From Cupriavidus sp. BIS7 (GTDB lineage Bacteria > Pseudomonadota > Gammaproteobacteria > Burkholderiales > Burkholderiaceae): a stretch of 64,000 nt of DNA. A program made the translations under genes and the position numbers. Numbering within the stretch: the first letter of the stretch is position 1; each line of letters begins with the position of its first letter. The DNA lies in assembly GCF_000292345.1 (NCBI RefSeq), contig NZ_ALOU01000019.1, positions 124,001 to 188,000 of the forward strand, in the 5' to 3' direction. The notes under the pieces were generated by a model that saw nothing but the letters and a program-made list of their open reading frames with translations, had not been told where the DNA came from and made no database searches. This document shows, piece by piece, positions 17,654 to 25,578 of this stretch.

Positions 17654-18640
17654 ATGCTCGCTTTGCGTCGTGTAGTGGCTGGCGTTGTTTCGGTCGGCGC
17701 CCTGGCATTGGCACTTGTTTCCGCACCCGCCCGTGCGGAAGTCGTAGTGATCCTGAATTCTGGTGACGCAAGCGTCACTTTGATCGACAAGGACACCCAG
17801 AAGGTGCTGGAGACCTTCCCGATCGGGAAGGAGCCGCATCACCTGATTGCCACCCCCGACGACAAGTCGCTGATCGTCGCCAATGCGGTAGGCAACGACG
17901 TTGTTTTCCTCGATCCGGTAACCGGCAAGGTGCAGCAGCGCGTGCCGGGTATCGACGATCCGTACCAGATTGGCTTTTCGCCTGACCAGAAGTGGTTCGT
18001 GGCCACCGGCAACCGGCTTGACCGCGTTGACGTCTACCGCTGGGACGGGCATCAGCTGAAGATCGCCAAGCAGTTCCCGCTGGCCAAGACGCCGAGCCAC
18101 ATCGCGTTCACGGCCGACAGCAAGATCGCCTTCATCACGCTGCAGGACTCCAACCAGATCGCCGCGATCGACCTGACCACGCTGACCGTGCTCTGGACCA
18201 TGGAAGCCGGCTCGGCGCCGGCGGGCATCTGGGTCACGCCTGATCAGAAATACCTGCTCGTGGGCATGACAGGTGCCGACTACGTCGCCGTGATCGACTG
18301 GCACACGCGCAAGGTGGTCAAGCAGATCCAGACCGGCAAGGGCGCGCACAACTTCCGCGCCGTGGGCGACAAGCGCCACCTGTTCCTGTCCAACCGCGTA
18401 TCGGGAACGATCAGCATCATCGACCAGCAGACGCTGTCCAAGGTTGGCGACATCACCGGCCTGCTGCCCGGTCCTGACGACATGGAGCTGACTGCCGACG
18501 GCAAGACGCTCTGGGTGACGTTCCGCTGGGCGCGCTCGGTCGGCCTGATCGACGTGGCCAGCCGCAAGATGGTCAAGACGATCCGCGTTGGCAAGTCGCC
18601 GCACGGCATCTATTTCCGTACGCGGGCACCGCTGTATTGA
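17654..18640 (+). CDS. Exported YVTN/YncE-type beta-propeller protein
   Basis: A 328-residue protein with a clear Sec signal peptide (hydrophobic VVSVGALALALVSAPARA, cleavage after ARA near residue 28). It is followed by repeating propeller blades of the YVTN type: VVVILNSGDASVTLIDKD, SLIVANAVGNDVVFLDP, HLFLSNRVSGTISIIDQQ, TLWVTFRWARSVGLIDVAS. Such periplasmic propellers often bind or scaffold partners; a few relate to cytochrome cd1 biogenesis, but no heme-binding motif is visible here. It heads a compact run with a polysaccharide deacetylase (10-bp gap) and a hydroxylase, suggesting an envelope role. Substrate unknown. Confidence 0.85.
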   Translation: MLALRRVVAGVVSVGALALALVSAPARAEVVVILNSGDASVTLIDKDTQKVLETFPIGKEPHHLIATPDDKSLIVANAVGNDVVFLDPVTGKVQQRVPGIDDPYQIGFSPDQKWFVATGNRLDRVDVYRWDGHQLKIAKQFPLAKTPSHIAFTADSKIAFITLQDSNQIAAIDLTTLTVLWTMEAGSAPAGIWVTPDQKYLLVGMTGADYVAVIDWHTRKVVKQIQTGKGAHNFRAVGDKRHLFLSNRVSGTISIIDQQTLSKVGDITGLLPGPDDMELTADGKTLWVTFRWARSVGLIDVASRKMVKTIRVGKSPHGIYFRTRAPLY

Positions 18641-18650
18641 GGTCAGCGCC

Positions 18651-19541
18651 ATGCGCAAGCTGATGACCCGGATCGGCGTACTGGCGGCAGCGATGCTTGC
18701 TGGTGCGTCATTCGCGATGGCCGCCGAGGCCAACCCTGGCGCCTGCCGTGCCGGCACGCTCTACCTGACGTTCGATACCGGCAGCATGAGCCAGGCGGAG
18801 CTGATTGCGCGCACGTTGCGCAAGCACCATATCCGCGCGACGTTCTTCCTGGCCAACGAGCCGACCATCAACCACGACAGTTCGCTTGACCCGACGTGGG
18901 CGCCGTACTGGAAATCGCTGGCCGCAGACGGCCACGCGTTCGGCACCCACACGTTCGACCACGTCTACCTGCGTAGCGTGAAGGGCGGCAAGGTCGTCAT
19001 GCGCCCGCAGTTCGGTGCGCAGGGCGGCAAGGACGTGGCGATGACCGAGGAATCGTTCTGCGCCGAGCTGCGCCGCAGCGCGCAGGCTTTCCAGTCGATG
19101 ACGGGCCAGCCGATGGTGCCGCTGTGGCGCGCGCCGGGTGGCCATACTTCGCCGCAGACGCTGGCCTGGGCCGAGCAATGCGGATTCAAGCACGTGGGCT
19201 GGGCGCCGGCAGGGTTCCTCGGCGATGAACTATCCTCGGAGCGCTACCCGAACAAGGAGTTGCTGGACCGCGCGCTGCGCGACCTGCGCGACGGCGATAT
19301 CACGATGGCCCATCTGGGCATCTGGTCGCGCAAGGACCCCTGGGCGCCGGGCGTGCTGGAGCCGCTGATCAGCGGGCTTGAGCAGAAGGGCTTCTGCTTT
19401 GCCACGCTGCGCGAGCATCCGCAGTACAAGAACTGGATAACGCAGCGCGGACCCGTGCAAGCGGGCCAATCGAGCCAATCGGGCCAATCGAGCCAATCGG
19501 GCGCACAATCTCAAACGTCAGCATCGGGGTCGAAACAGTAA
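18651..19541 (+). CDS. Exported polysaccharide deacetylase (NodB domain), altered metal motif
   Basis: The 296-residue product starts at 18651, with GAGG before the ATG, and has a signal peptide ending near AMA (residue 24). The NodB-homology motifs are in order: TFDTGS (usually TFDDGP), GTHTFDH (metal-binding HTxxH), WRAPGGH (RxPxG) and a late ITMAHLG. In the family the first Asp of motif 1 is the catalytic base and the second binds the metal; here the second is Thr, so activity may be altered or absent. The C-terminus is a Gln/Ser/Gly-rich tail encoded by a 9-bp tandem repeat. The stop TAA shares its last base with the next ATG, so translation is probably coupled. Confidence 0.88.
   Translation: MRKLMTRIGVLAAAMLAGASFAMAAEANPGACRAGTLYLTFDTGSMSQAELIARTLRKHHIRATFFLANEPTINHDSSLDPTWAPYWKSLAADGHAFGTHTFDHVYLRSVKGGKVVMRPQFGAQGGKDVAMTEESFCAELRRSAQAFQSMTGQPMVPLWRAPGGHTSPQTLAWAEQCGFKHVGWAPAGFLGDELSSERYPNKELLDRALRDLRDGDITMAHLGIWSRKDPWAPGVLEPLISGLEQKGFCFATLREHPQYKNWITQRGPVQAGQSSQSGQSSQSGAQSQTSASGSKQ
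19463..19498. repeat. Four tandem 9-bp repeats inside the deacetylase C-terminus
   Basis: Units GGGCCAATC and GAGCCAATC alternate twice, in frame with the codons, giving GQSSQSGQSSQS in the protein tail. In-frame copy changes would only alter tail length. Confidence 0.9.
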
Positions 19542-20536
19542 TGTGGGACGCGCTCACCAACTGGCTCAACCTGTGGGTGGGCCAGATCGAAGCCACGGTC
19601 TTCCAGGACGTGGTGTTGCCCGTGGTCTATAACCTCGGCTTCGGCGGCTATGCCGAAGATGCGTTCACGGGCACCGAATGGCTGCTGGTTGGGCTGGTCC
19701 AGATCGCCGTGATGGTCCTGATTCTTGGTCCGCTTGAAAAGCTGCGCCCCGTGGAGGCGGTGACCGACCGCGCTGCCGTCCGCACCGATATCCTCTACAC
19801 GATCATCCACCGCCTGGGTCTGTTCCGTCTGGCGATGTTCTTCCTGCTGGCGCCACTGATGGACGGCATTGAAGGCCATCTGCGGCTGCTGGGCTGGCAG
19901 CGGATCAATGTGGAGGACTGGTGGCCTGCGGTGACGTCGGTCCCGATGGTCAGCTTCCTGGTCTATCTGGTGCTGTTCGACCTGCTCGACTACTGGTACC
20001 ACCGGCTGTCGCATACCTACCGTTGGTGGTGGAGTCTGCACGCGGTGCATCACAGCCAGCGCCAGATGACGCTCTGGAGCGACAACCGCAACCATCTGCT
20101 CGACGACACCCTGCGCGATTTCGTATTCGCCACGGCGGCACTGGCAGTTGGCGTGGAGCCGTCGCAATATGTGCTGCTGGTGGCGCTGTCGCAACTGCTG
20201 CAGAGCCTGCAGCACGCCAACCTGCGTCTGAACTTCGGCTGGCTTGGCGAGCGGCTGCTGATCTCGCCGCGCTTCCACCGCACGCACCACGCCGTTGGGA
20301 TTGGTCACGAAAAGCAGGCTGCCGCCGGCAAGCCCGTGCGTCTGGGCGGCTGCAACTACGGCGTGATCTTCCCCTGGTGGGACATGCTGTTCGGCACGGC
20401 CGTCTTCACCGAGGTCTATCACCCGACCGGCATCCGCGACCAGATGGCACCACCTGCCGGCCGTGGACGGAGCTATGGCGACGGTTTCCTGTCGCAACAA
20501 TGGCTCGGCATCAAACGGCTGCTGCGTCTGGGGTAG
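19541..20536 (+). CDS. Sterol desaturase / fatty acid hydroxylase family membrane protein
   Basis: A 331-residue integral membrane di-iron protein. The three histidine boxes of the family are present: HRLSH and HAVHHS near residues 155-170, and HRTHH near residue 246. There are about four hydrophobic segments around them. Members hydroxylate or desaturate lipid chains; the specific substrate cannot be told from sequence. Its ATG overlaps the deacetylase stop by one base, so the two products are likely made together, perhaps acting on a surface lipid or glycolipid. An inverted repeat directly follows its stop codon. Confidence 0.9.
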   Translation: MWDALTNWLNLWVGQIEATVFQDVVLPVVYNLGFGGYAEDAFTGTEWLLVGLVQIAVMVLILGPLEKLRPVEAVTDRAAVRTDILYTIIHRLGLFRLAMFFLLAPLMDGIEGHLRLLGWQRINVEDWWPAVTSVPMVSFLVYLVLFDLLDYWYHRLSHTYRWWWSLHAVHHSQRQMTLWSDNRNHLLDDTLRDFVFATAALAVGVEPSQYVLLVALSQLLQSLQHANLRLNFGWLGERLLISPRFHRTHHAVGIGHEKQAAAGKPVRLGGCNYGVIFPWWDMLFGTAVFTEVYHPTGIRDQMAPPAGRGRSYGDGFLSQQWLGIKRLLRLG

Positions 20537-20579
20537 GAAACCGCTTCGTTTCGCTCCGTTTCGTTCTGAAACGGTTTCC
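20536..20579. repeat. Inverted repeat after the hydroxylase gene
   Basis: GGAAACCG and CGGTTTCC form 8-bp arms about 28 bases apart. The intervening sequence is rich in CGTTTCG-type direct repeats that can pair internally. It may end or stabilise the upstream transcript. A second short motif, AGGC...GCCT followed by TTTT (near 20607-20627), lies before the next gene. Confidence 0.45.
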
Positions 20580-20639
20580 AGGGCGCCGCCGCTGCCAGGC
20601 TGTGCTAGGCTCCGAGGGCCTTTTTCTCCTCTTCGCCGC

Positions 20640-21521
20640 ATGAACGATATTTTCCGCTCGTTTGGCCGTGCACTGGTCAGCCAACTGCATCCGCGCATGC
20701 TGATGCTGACCATCGTGCCGTTCATCCTCGCCACGGTGCTCTGGGGCGGCCTGATCTGGTGGGGCTGGGACCCGATCATGGGCACCGCGCGCGCCATTCT
20801 TGAAGGTTCGGTTTTCACAAGCTGGATCTATTCGATGCTCGACTGGCTGGGCCTGCAGTCGCTGCGCACGGTGGTTGCGCCGCTGTTCGTGCTGACGCTG
20901 GCGATCCCGCTGGTGATCGCGTCGATGCTGATCTTCATCAGCCTGTTCTCGGTGCCTGCGGTGGTCAGGCATCTCGACCGCAGCTACCCGGACCTGGCCA
21001 AGGCCCACGGCGGCAGCGTCGTCGGCAGCGTTTTCCAGACGCTCGGCAGCACGCTGGTGTTCCTGATGCTGATGCTCATCACGCTGCCGTTATGGCTGAT
21101 TCCGCCGTTCTTCGCGCTGATTCCGCCGGTGCTGTGGGGCTGGCTGACGTACCGTGTGATGACCTATGACGCGCTGTCCGAGCATGCCACGGCGGAGGAG
21201 CGCAAGACGCTTATGAAGCGCCATCGCGGGCCGTTGCTGATGATCGGTGTGGCGGTTGGCCTGCTGGGGTCCGCCCCCACCTTGCTGTGGGTCTGGTCGG
21301 CTGTCATCATCTTCCTGTTTCCGGTGGTGCTGGCCGGCACGCTGTGGCTCTACGTGCTGATTTTCATTTTCTCGGCGCTGTGGTTCGGCCACTTCTGCCT
21401 GCGCGCGCTGGCGGACCTGCGTGCCGAGCGCGCGGCCGCGGCGCCGCCGTCGCCACCGCCACCGCCTACTGACGTGATCGACCTGGCGCCATCGGATGTG
21501 CGCCGCATCGAGCCTTCCTGA
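20640..21521 (+). CDS. EI24 / CysZ-like domain membrane protein
   Basis: A 293-residue polytopic membrane protein of the EI24 superfamily. The ATG at 20640 begins MNDIFRSFGRALVSQLHPRM, the usual start of beta-proteobacterial members. Six or so hydrophobic segments follow (MLMLTIVPFILATVLWGG, VLTLAIPLVIASMLIFIS, LMLMLITLPLWLIPPFFALI), with a conserved LTYRVMTYDALSEHAT. The C-terminus is proline-rich and cytoplasmic-looking. The E. coli relative CysZ is a sulfate channel; whether this one is a channel is unknown. It sits 23 bp before the molybdopterin-binding-fold gene and may be in one transcript with it. Confidence 0.85.
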   Translation: MNDIFRSFGRALVSQLHPRMLMLTIVPFILATVLWGGLIWWGWDPIMGTARAILEGSVFTSWIYSMLDWLGLQSLRTVVAPLFVLTLAIPLVIASMLIFISLFSVPAVVRHLDRSYPDLAKAHGGSVVGSVFQTLGSTLVFLMLMLITLPLWLIPPFFALIPPVLWGWLTYRVMTYDALSEHATAEERKTLMKRHRGPLLMIGVAVGLLGSAPTLLWVWSAVIIFLFPVVLAGTLWLYVLIFIFSALWFGHFCLRALADLRAERAAAAPPSPPPPPTDVIDLAPSDVRRIEPS

Positions 21522-21544
21522 AAACAATTCTTAGCGAGCGCACC

Positions 21545-22345
21545 ATGGGTTTCGGTTTGATTGTCATCGGCGACGAGATTCTGTCCGGCCGGCGCGAGGA
21601 CAAGCACATGCGCCGCGCCATCGAACTGCTTGGCGCGCGCGGGCTGGCGCTGGACTGGGCCGAGTACATCGGCGACGACCGCTCCCGCATTACGGCCACG
21701 CTGCGCCGCACGCTGGCCGGGCCGGACGTCGTGTTCTGCACGGGCGGCATCGGCGCCACGCCGGACGACCACACGCGCCAGTGCGCGGCGGCCGCGCTTG
21801 GCGTGGATCTGGTCCTGCATCCCGAGGCGCGCGAACAGATCGCGCTGCGCATCGCCGAGACCGCCAATGGCGATCCGGTCAAGGGAGACCTGAACCTGCC
21901 CGAGAACCAGCATCGTTTCAAGATGGGCGAGTTTCCGGTGGGCGCCCGGATCATTCCGAACAGCTACAACCGCATTCCGGGCTTTTCGGTGGCCGATCAC
22001 CATTTCATGCCGGGCTTCCCGGTCATGGCGTGGCCGATGATGGAGTGGGTGCTCGAGCATTACTACTCGCATCTGTTCCATCTGGATGCGGAGCAATCAC
22101 GCGCGTTCTACGTGTTCGAAGCGCCGGAGTCGACACTGACTCCGTTGATGGAGCAGGTGGAGGCGGCATACGCGCCGATCCGCGTGTTCAGCCTGCCGTC
22201 AGTGGGGGATGCCACGCGCGGCGACAAACTCGCGCGGCGGCACATCGACCTCGGTGTGAAAGGGCCAGCGGATCTGGTCCAGCCGGCCTATGCGATGCTG
22301 CTCGACGGCGTGCGGAAGCTGGGCTTCGAGATCATCGAGCAGTAA
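21545..22345 (+). CDS. Molybdopterin-binding-fold protein (MoaB/CinA N-domain type)
   Basis: A 266-residue soluble protein with the MoCF-binding fold: GFGLIVIGDEILSGRREDKH at the N-terminus and FCTGGIGATPDDHTRQ near residue 65 (the GGxG-x-PDD ligand loop). It lacks the amidohydrolase part of full CinA. Stand-alone proteins of this kind are annotated as competence/damage-inducible or molybdopterin-binding; the true role is not settled. The window also encodes a molybdoenzyme (NarGH), but there is no direct link. It is convergent with the rhodanese gene across a palindromic repeat. Confidence 0.87.
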   Translation: MGFGLIVIGDEILSGRREDKHMRRAIELLGARGLALDWAEYIGDDRSRITATLRRTLAGPDVVFCTGGIGATPDDHTRQCAAAALGVDLVLHPEAREQIALRIAETANGDPVKGDLNLPENQHRFKMGEFPVGARIIPNSYNRIPGFSVADHHFMPGFPVMAWPMMEWVLEHYYSHLFHLDAEQSRAFYVFEAPESTLTPLMEQVEAAYAPIRVFSLPSVGDATRGDKLARRHIDLGVKGPADLVQPAYAMLLDGVRKLGFEIIEQ

Positions 22346-22364
22346 GCAGCGCCAGCGGCGCTTG

Positions 22365-22477
22365 GAGGCTGCTTCAAAATGAAGCGAAGCGGTTCTGGCT
22401 AGGCGCGGGGCCGCAGACAGTACAAGTGGTACGGCAAGGCCCCGCAACGACGCCAGAATCATTTTGAAGCGGCCTCT
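22365..22477. repeat. Palindromic repeat element (possible REP/MITE-like unit)
   Basis: GAGGCTGCTTCAAAATGA (22365-22382) pairs with TCATTTTGAAGCGGCCTC (22459-22476) with one mismatch. Inside, 22393-22412 and 22438-22458 (cores GCGGGGCC/GGCCCCGC and TTCTGGC/GCCAGAA) pair imperfectly, leaving a loop of about 25 bases. The 112-bp unit fills the gap between two convergent genes and abuts the rhodanese stop. Its shape suggests a mobile palindromic repeat that may also end transcription both ways. Copy number cannot be judged from this window. Confidence 0.65.
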
Positions 22478-22941
22478 CAGGCGCCGTGCCACGGCAGGCC
22501 GCGTACACACCAGCCTTCCACCGTCTTGCGGTGGTGGTGGTCGTCGCGGTTGCCTTCGAAGCCTTCGAGTACATCCATCGCCAGCAGATAGCCGGCTTCG
22601 GTAGCCACGCGCGCTGCATGCTTGGAGCGCGCTGCGCTGCGGCAAAGGAACAGCACGGGCGCGTCGGCCGGCACACGCGCCTTCAGCTCGCCCACGAAGT
22701 TGGCGTTTTGTGCGCCGCCCGGGTACGACATCCATTCGATATGGGCGAACTGCTCGTCCGGCAAGTCCACGCCACCTACCCAATCCAGCTCGGCCTGCGT
22801 GCGCACGTCAACCAGCACGGCTTTCGGGTCGGCCTGAAGTAGCGCATAGGCCTCCTGCGGGGTGAGGGCACCGTAATAGGCAAATTGGCCCTGTTGCTGA
22901 CGCGCATGCGCGGCCTGGAGGAGGTCGTCTCGGGTAGTCAT
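22477..22941 (-). CDS. Rhodanese-like domain protein
   Basis: A 154-residue single-domain rhodanese homolog (sulfur-transferase fold). It has the entry motif VLVDVRTQAELDWVGGV and the active-site loop CRSAARS with Cys100 as the persulfide-carrying residue. It also has the C-terminal DVLEGFEGN...GWCVRGLPWHG typical of this subgroup. The ATG at 22941 is chosen; an in-frame TTG six codons earlier is possible, and neither has a clear ribosome binding site. TAGAAT on the minus strand (23047-23042) is a plausible -10. Divergent from glnA. The substrate is unknown. Confidence 0.88.
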   Translation of the reverse strand: MTTRDDLLQAAHARQQQGQFAYYGALTPQEAYALLQADPKAVLVDVRTQAELDWVGGVDLPDEQFAHIEWMSYPGGAQNANFVGELKARVPADAPVLFLCRSAARSKHAARVATEAGYLLAMDVLEGFEGNRDDHHHRKTVEGWCVRGLPWHGA

Positions 22942-23102
22942 CTTCTGGGACGGAGTCAATGAGAAAAGGTGGGAAGCGGGCGGCGGCTGCGCGGGGACAA
23001 CAAGGTTGAAATGGCACTGGGATACTGCCGCAATCGGCGCTATTCTAGCGCGCGGCCGTTGTGACAGGCCCGAAAAATGTCCCGGCGATGCGGTTGCCTT
23101 TT

Positions 23103-23179
23103 TGCATCGTCATGGTGCGTGATTGATTGGATTGCACATGAATGGTGCATTACCTTGAGATGCGCACCATTATGGTGTT
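23103..23179 (+). promoter_or_regulatory. Three NtrC-binding sites upstream of glnA, 30 bp apart
   Basis: Three matches to the NtrC consensus TGCACC-N5-GGTGCA: TGCATC-GTCAT-GGTGCG (23103-23119), TGCACA-TGAAT-GGTGCA (23133-23149) and CGCACC-ATTAT-GGTGTT (23163-23179). Their centres are 23111, 23141 and 23171, exactly 30 bp (about three helical turns) apart, so all three lie on one DNA face. They lie about 200-260 bp upstream of the predicted sigma-54 start, which suits an enhancer. NtrC is encoded at 26857-28446. Confidence 0.85.
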
Positions 23180-23345
23180 TCATGGGGTGAGAGTGGCACG
23201 CCGGAAGATGCGTCTCCCGGTGGCATCGGGGTGGCAGCCAAGGTTGTATGCAATCTGTGGTTTCCATGCCAGTGCACGCAAGCTCAAGCCCGTGCACGTT
23301 TTTCGGGAAGTCGGGGGATTTGGCCGGCGGAAAGGTGGCTAGGGT

Positions 23346-23361
23346 TGGCACGCTTTCTGCT
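23346..23361 (+). promoter_or_regulatory. Sigma-54 (RpoN) promoter of glnA
   Basis: TGGCACGCTTTCTGCT matches TGGCACG-N4-TTGCW with one mismatch and exact GG-to-GC spacing (23347-48 and 23359-60). Transcription would start near 23372, leaving a leader of about 80 bases before the glnA ATG. The phased NtrC sites upstream support the call. Confidence 0.82.
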
Positions 23362-23452
23362 AACATTCGACGTCCCTTTTGGGGCGGTCGCATCGAGGGA
23401 CCGCACCAACAATGGCTTTCTCAGACACAGCCCGAATTCCCAGGAGATAGGC

Positions 23453-24868
23453 ATGGCGCAGAGCGTTGCAGATGTGATGAAGCTCGTGAATGAAAACGAC
23501 GTGAAGTTCGTCGATTTCCGTTTCACGGATACCAAAGGCAAGGAACAGCACGTCTCGGTGCCGGTGTCGCACTTCGACGAAGACAAGTTCGAGAGCGGCC
23601 ATGCCTTTGACGGTTCGTCCATCGCCGGCTGGAAGGGTATCGAAGCCTCCGACATGCTGCTGATGCCGGACTCGGGTACCGCCTACATCGACCCGTTCTA
23701 TGAAGAGCCGACGCTGGTGCTGACGTGCGACGTGATCGAGCCGTCGGACGGCAAGGGTTACGACCGCGACCCGCGTTCGATCGCCAGGCGCGCCGAGGCG
23801 TACCTGAAGAGCACCGGCCTGGGCGACACCGCCTTCTTCGGTCCGGAACCCGAGTTCTTCATTTTCGACGGCGTGACCTGGAACATCGACATGCAGGGCT
23901 GCTCGGTGAAGATCCAGTCGGAAGAAGCACCGTGGTCGTCGGGCAAGGAATTCGAGCACGGCAACAGCGGCCACCGTCCGGGCAAGAAGGGCGGCTACTT
24001 CCCGGTTGCCCCGATCGACACGTTCCAGGACATGCGTTCGGAAATGTGCCTGATTCTGGAATCGCTCGGCATTCCGGTTGAAGTGCACCACCACGAAGTG
24101 GCTGGCCAGGGCCAGAATGAAATCGGCACGCGTTTCAGCACGCTGGTGCAGCGCGCCGACTGGACCCAGCTGCAGAAGTACGTGATCCAGAACGTCGCGC
24201 ACACCTACGGCAAGACCGCCACGTTCATGCCGAAGCCGGTCGTGGGCGACAACGGTTCGGGCATGCACGTTCACCAGTCCGTGTGGAAGGATGGCCAGAA
24301 CCTGTTCGCGGGTAACGGCTACGCCGGCCTGTCGGAGTTCGCGCTGTACTACATCGGCGGCATCATCAAGCACGCTCGCGCGCTGAACGCCATCACCAAC
24401 CCGGGCACGAACTCGTACAAGCGCCTGGTGCCGGGCTTCGAAGCACCGGTGAAGCTGGCCTACTCGGCCCGCAACCGCTCGGCTTCGATCCGCATTCCGT
24501 ACGTGGCCAACCCGAAGGGCCGCCGTATCGAAACGCGTTTCCCGGATCCGCTGATGAACCCGTACCTGGGCTTCTCGGCACTGCTGATGGCCGGTCTGGA
24601 CGGCGTGATGAACAAGATCCACCCGGGCGAAGCTGCCGACAAGAACCTGTACGACCTGCCGCCCGAAGAAGACGCAAAGATCCCGACCGTCTGCTCGAGC
24701 CTCGACCAGTCGCTGGAGTACCTGGACAACGACCGTGAGTTCCTGACCCGCGGCGGCGTGTTCTCGAACTCGATGATCGATGCCTACATCGAACTGAAGA
24801 TGGAAGAAGTCACGCGTTTCCGCATGACGACTCACCCGATCGAGTTCGACATGTACTACTCGCTGTAA
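23453..24868 (+). CDS. glnA: Glutamine synthetase type I GlnA
   Basis: GlnA makes glutamine from glutamate, ammonia and ATP, the main route of ammonium assimilation. The 471-residue product starts [20 protein letters not shown], with AGGAGA before the ATG at 23453. It has the GS signatures [35 protein letters not shown] (ATP-binding) and the adenylylation motif NLYDLPPEE with Tyr400, so it is the GSI-beta class controlled by GlnE. The length is typical (about 470). Transcription is expected from a sigma-54 promoter with three NtrC sites. A strong terminator follows, which separates it from ntrBC. Confidence 0.98.
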   Translation: MAQSVADVMKLVNENDVKFVDFRFTDTKGKEQHVSVPVSHFDEDKFESGHAFDGSSIAGWKGIEASDMLLMPDSGTAYIDPFYEEPTLVLTCDVIEPSDGKGYDRDPRSIARRAEAYLKSTGLGDTAFFGPEPEFFIFDGVTWNIDMQGCSVKIQSEEAPWSSGKEFEHGNSGHRPGKKGGYFPVAPIDTFQDMRSEMCLILESLGIPVEVHHHEVAGQGQNEIGTRFSTLVQRADWTQLQKYVIQNVAHTYGKTATFMPKPVVGDNGSGMHVHQSVWKDGQNLFAGNGYAGLSEFALYYIGGIIKHARALNAITNPGTNSYKRLVPGFEAPVKLAYSARNRSASIRIPYVANPKGRRIETRFPDPLMNPYLGFSALLMAGLDGVMNKIHPGEAADKNLYDLPPEEDAKIPTVCSSLDQSLEYLDNDREFLTRGGVFSNSMIDAYIELKMEEVTRFRMTTHPIEFDMYYSL

Positions 24869-24912
24869 TCGAGTGAGTTGCCGGGTTGTCACCGGGCAAC
24901 AGTTGCACCAGG

Positions 24913-24939
24913 AAGGGGCGGCTTCGGCTGTCCCTTTTT
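24913..24939 (+). terminator. Intrinsic terminator of glnA
   Basis: AAGGGGCGGC pairs with GCTGTCCCTT around a TTCG tetraloop (10-bp stem with two G-U pairs), followed by a T run and TTTT. A smaller GTTGCC/GGCAAC hairpin lies just upstream (24879-24900). Confidence 0.85.
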
Positions 24940-24988
24940 GTTTTGCGGCGGCGTTGGTCGCTAGAATGAGGCTCTTTCCCTAACCTTC

Positions 24989-25573
24989 ATGTCGGTGTTC
25001 ATGAAAGCGATTTCGAGCAGGGTCTACAGCAAAGCCGGCGGCGCGCTGCCGCACCAGATTCGTGTGGTTTGCCCCATTGTGGTGATGGCCGTGGCCATGA
25101 CGCTGGGGTGGAGCCAGCCCGCGGCGGCGCAGTCGTCGGACGTGTACGTGTGCAAGGGCGCCGGCGGCGTGCCCGAGTATCGCAATGGCAATCCTGGCAA
25201 CAGCAAGGATTGCCGGAAGCTGAACCTGCCGGACGTCGTCACCGTGCCTGGCTCGCGGGGCGGCGGTGCGTCGGGCGGGTCGGGGGGCAAGGCGCCTGCG
25301 GCTTCGCCAGCCGCCTTCCCGCGCGTGGACAGCGCCACGCAGAAGAGCCGCGACGGCGAACGCCGGAACGTGCTGGAGACGGAGTTGCAAACCGAGGAAG
25401 CCAAGCTGGCCGGCCTGCGCGCCGAATACAACAACGGCGAGCCGGAGCGCCAGGGCGGCGAGCGAAACTATCAGAAGTACCTGGATCGCGTGGCACAGAT
25501 GCGCGATGACATCGCCCGCAGCGAAGCCAATGTGGCATCGCTTCGCCGCGAGCTTTCCAGTCTGAAGGATTGA
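24989..25573 (+). CDS. DUF4124-like exported protein with coiled-coil tail
   Basis: A 194-residue protein. A hydrophobic stretch near residues 27-45 (VCPIVVMAVAMTLGW, ending AAAQ) looks like a long signal peptide. A DUF4124-type core follows (VYVCKGAGGVPEYRNGNP, with NSKDCRKLNLP), then a Gly/Ser/Ala linker and a C-terminal heptad-rich helix (about residues 120-194) likely to form a coiled coil. Two cysteines in the core may form a disulfide. Function unknown. It lies between glnA and ntrB in the same direction, has TAGAAT (24962-24967) as possible -10, and its stop runs into the ntrB ribosome binding site. Confidence 0.78.
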   Translation: MSVFMKAISSRVYSKAGGALPHQIRVVCPIVVMAVAMTLGWSQPAAAQSSDVYVCKGAGGVPEYRNGNPGNSKDCRKLNLPDVVTVPGSRGGGASGGSGGKAPAASPAAFPRVDSATQKSRDGERRNVLETELQTEEAKLAGLRAEYNNGEPERQGGERNYQKYLDRVAQMRDDIARSEANVASLRRELSSLKD

Positions 25574-25578
25574 TTCGA

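Noticed and set aside
23190-23207. A second sigma-54-like site (TGGCACGCCGG) upstream of glnA
   Set aside because: The -24 half fits, but the -12 half reads AAGAT instead of TTGCW, so it is not a promoter by itself.
23360-24892. A 510-codon minus-strand frame opposite glnA
   Set aside because: Antisense to a certain gene and covers the glnA promoter; the composition is that of a shadow frame.
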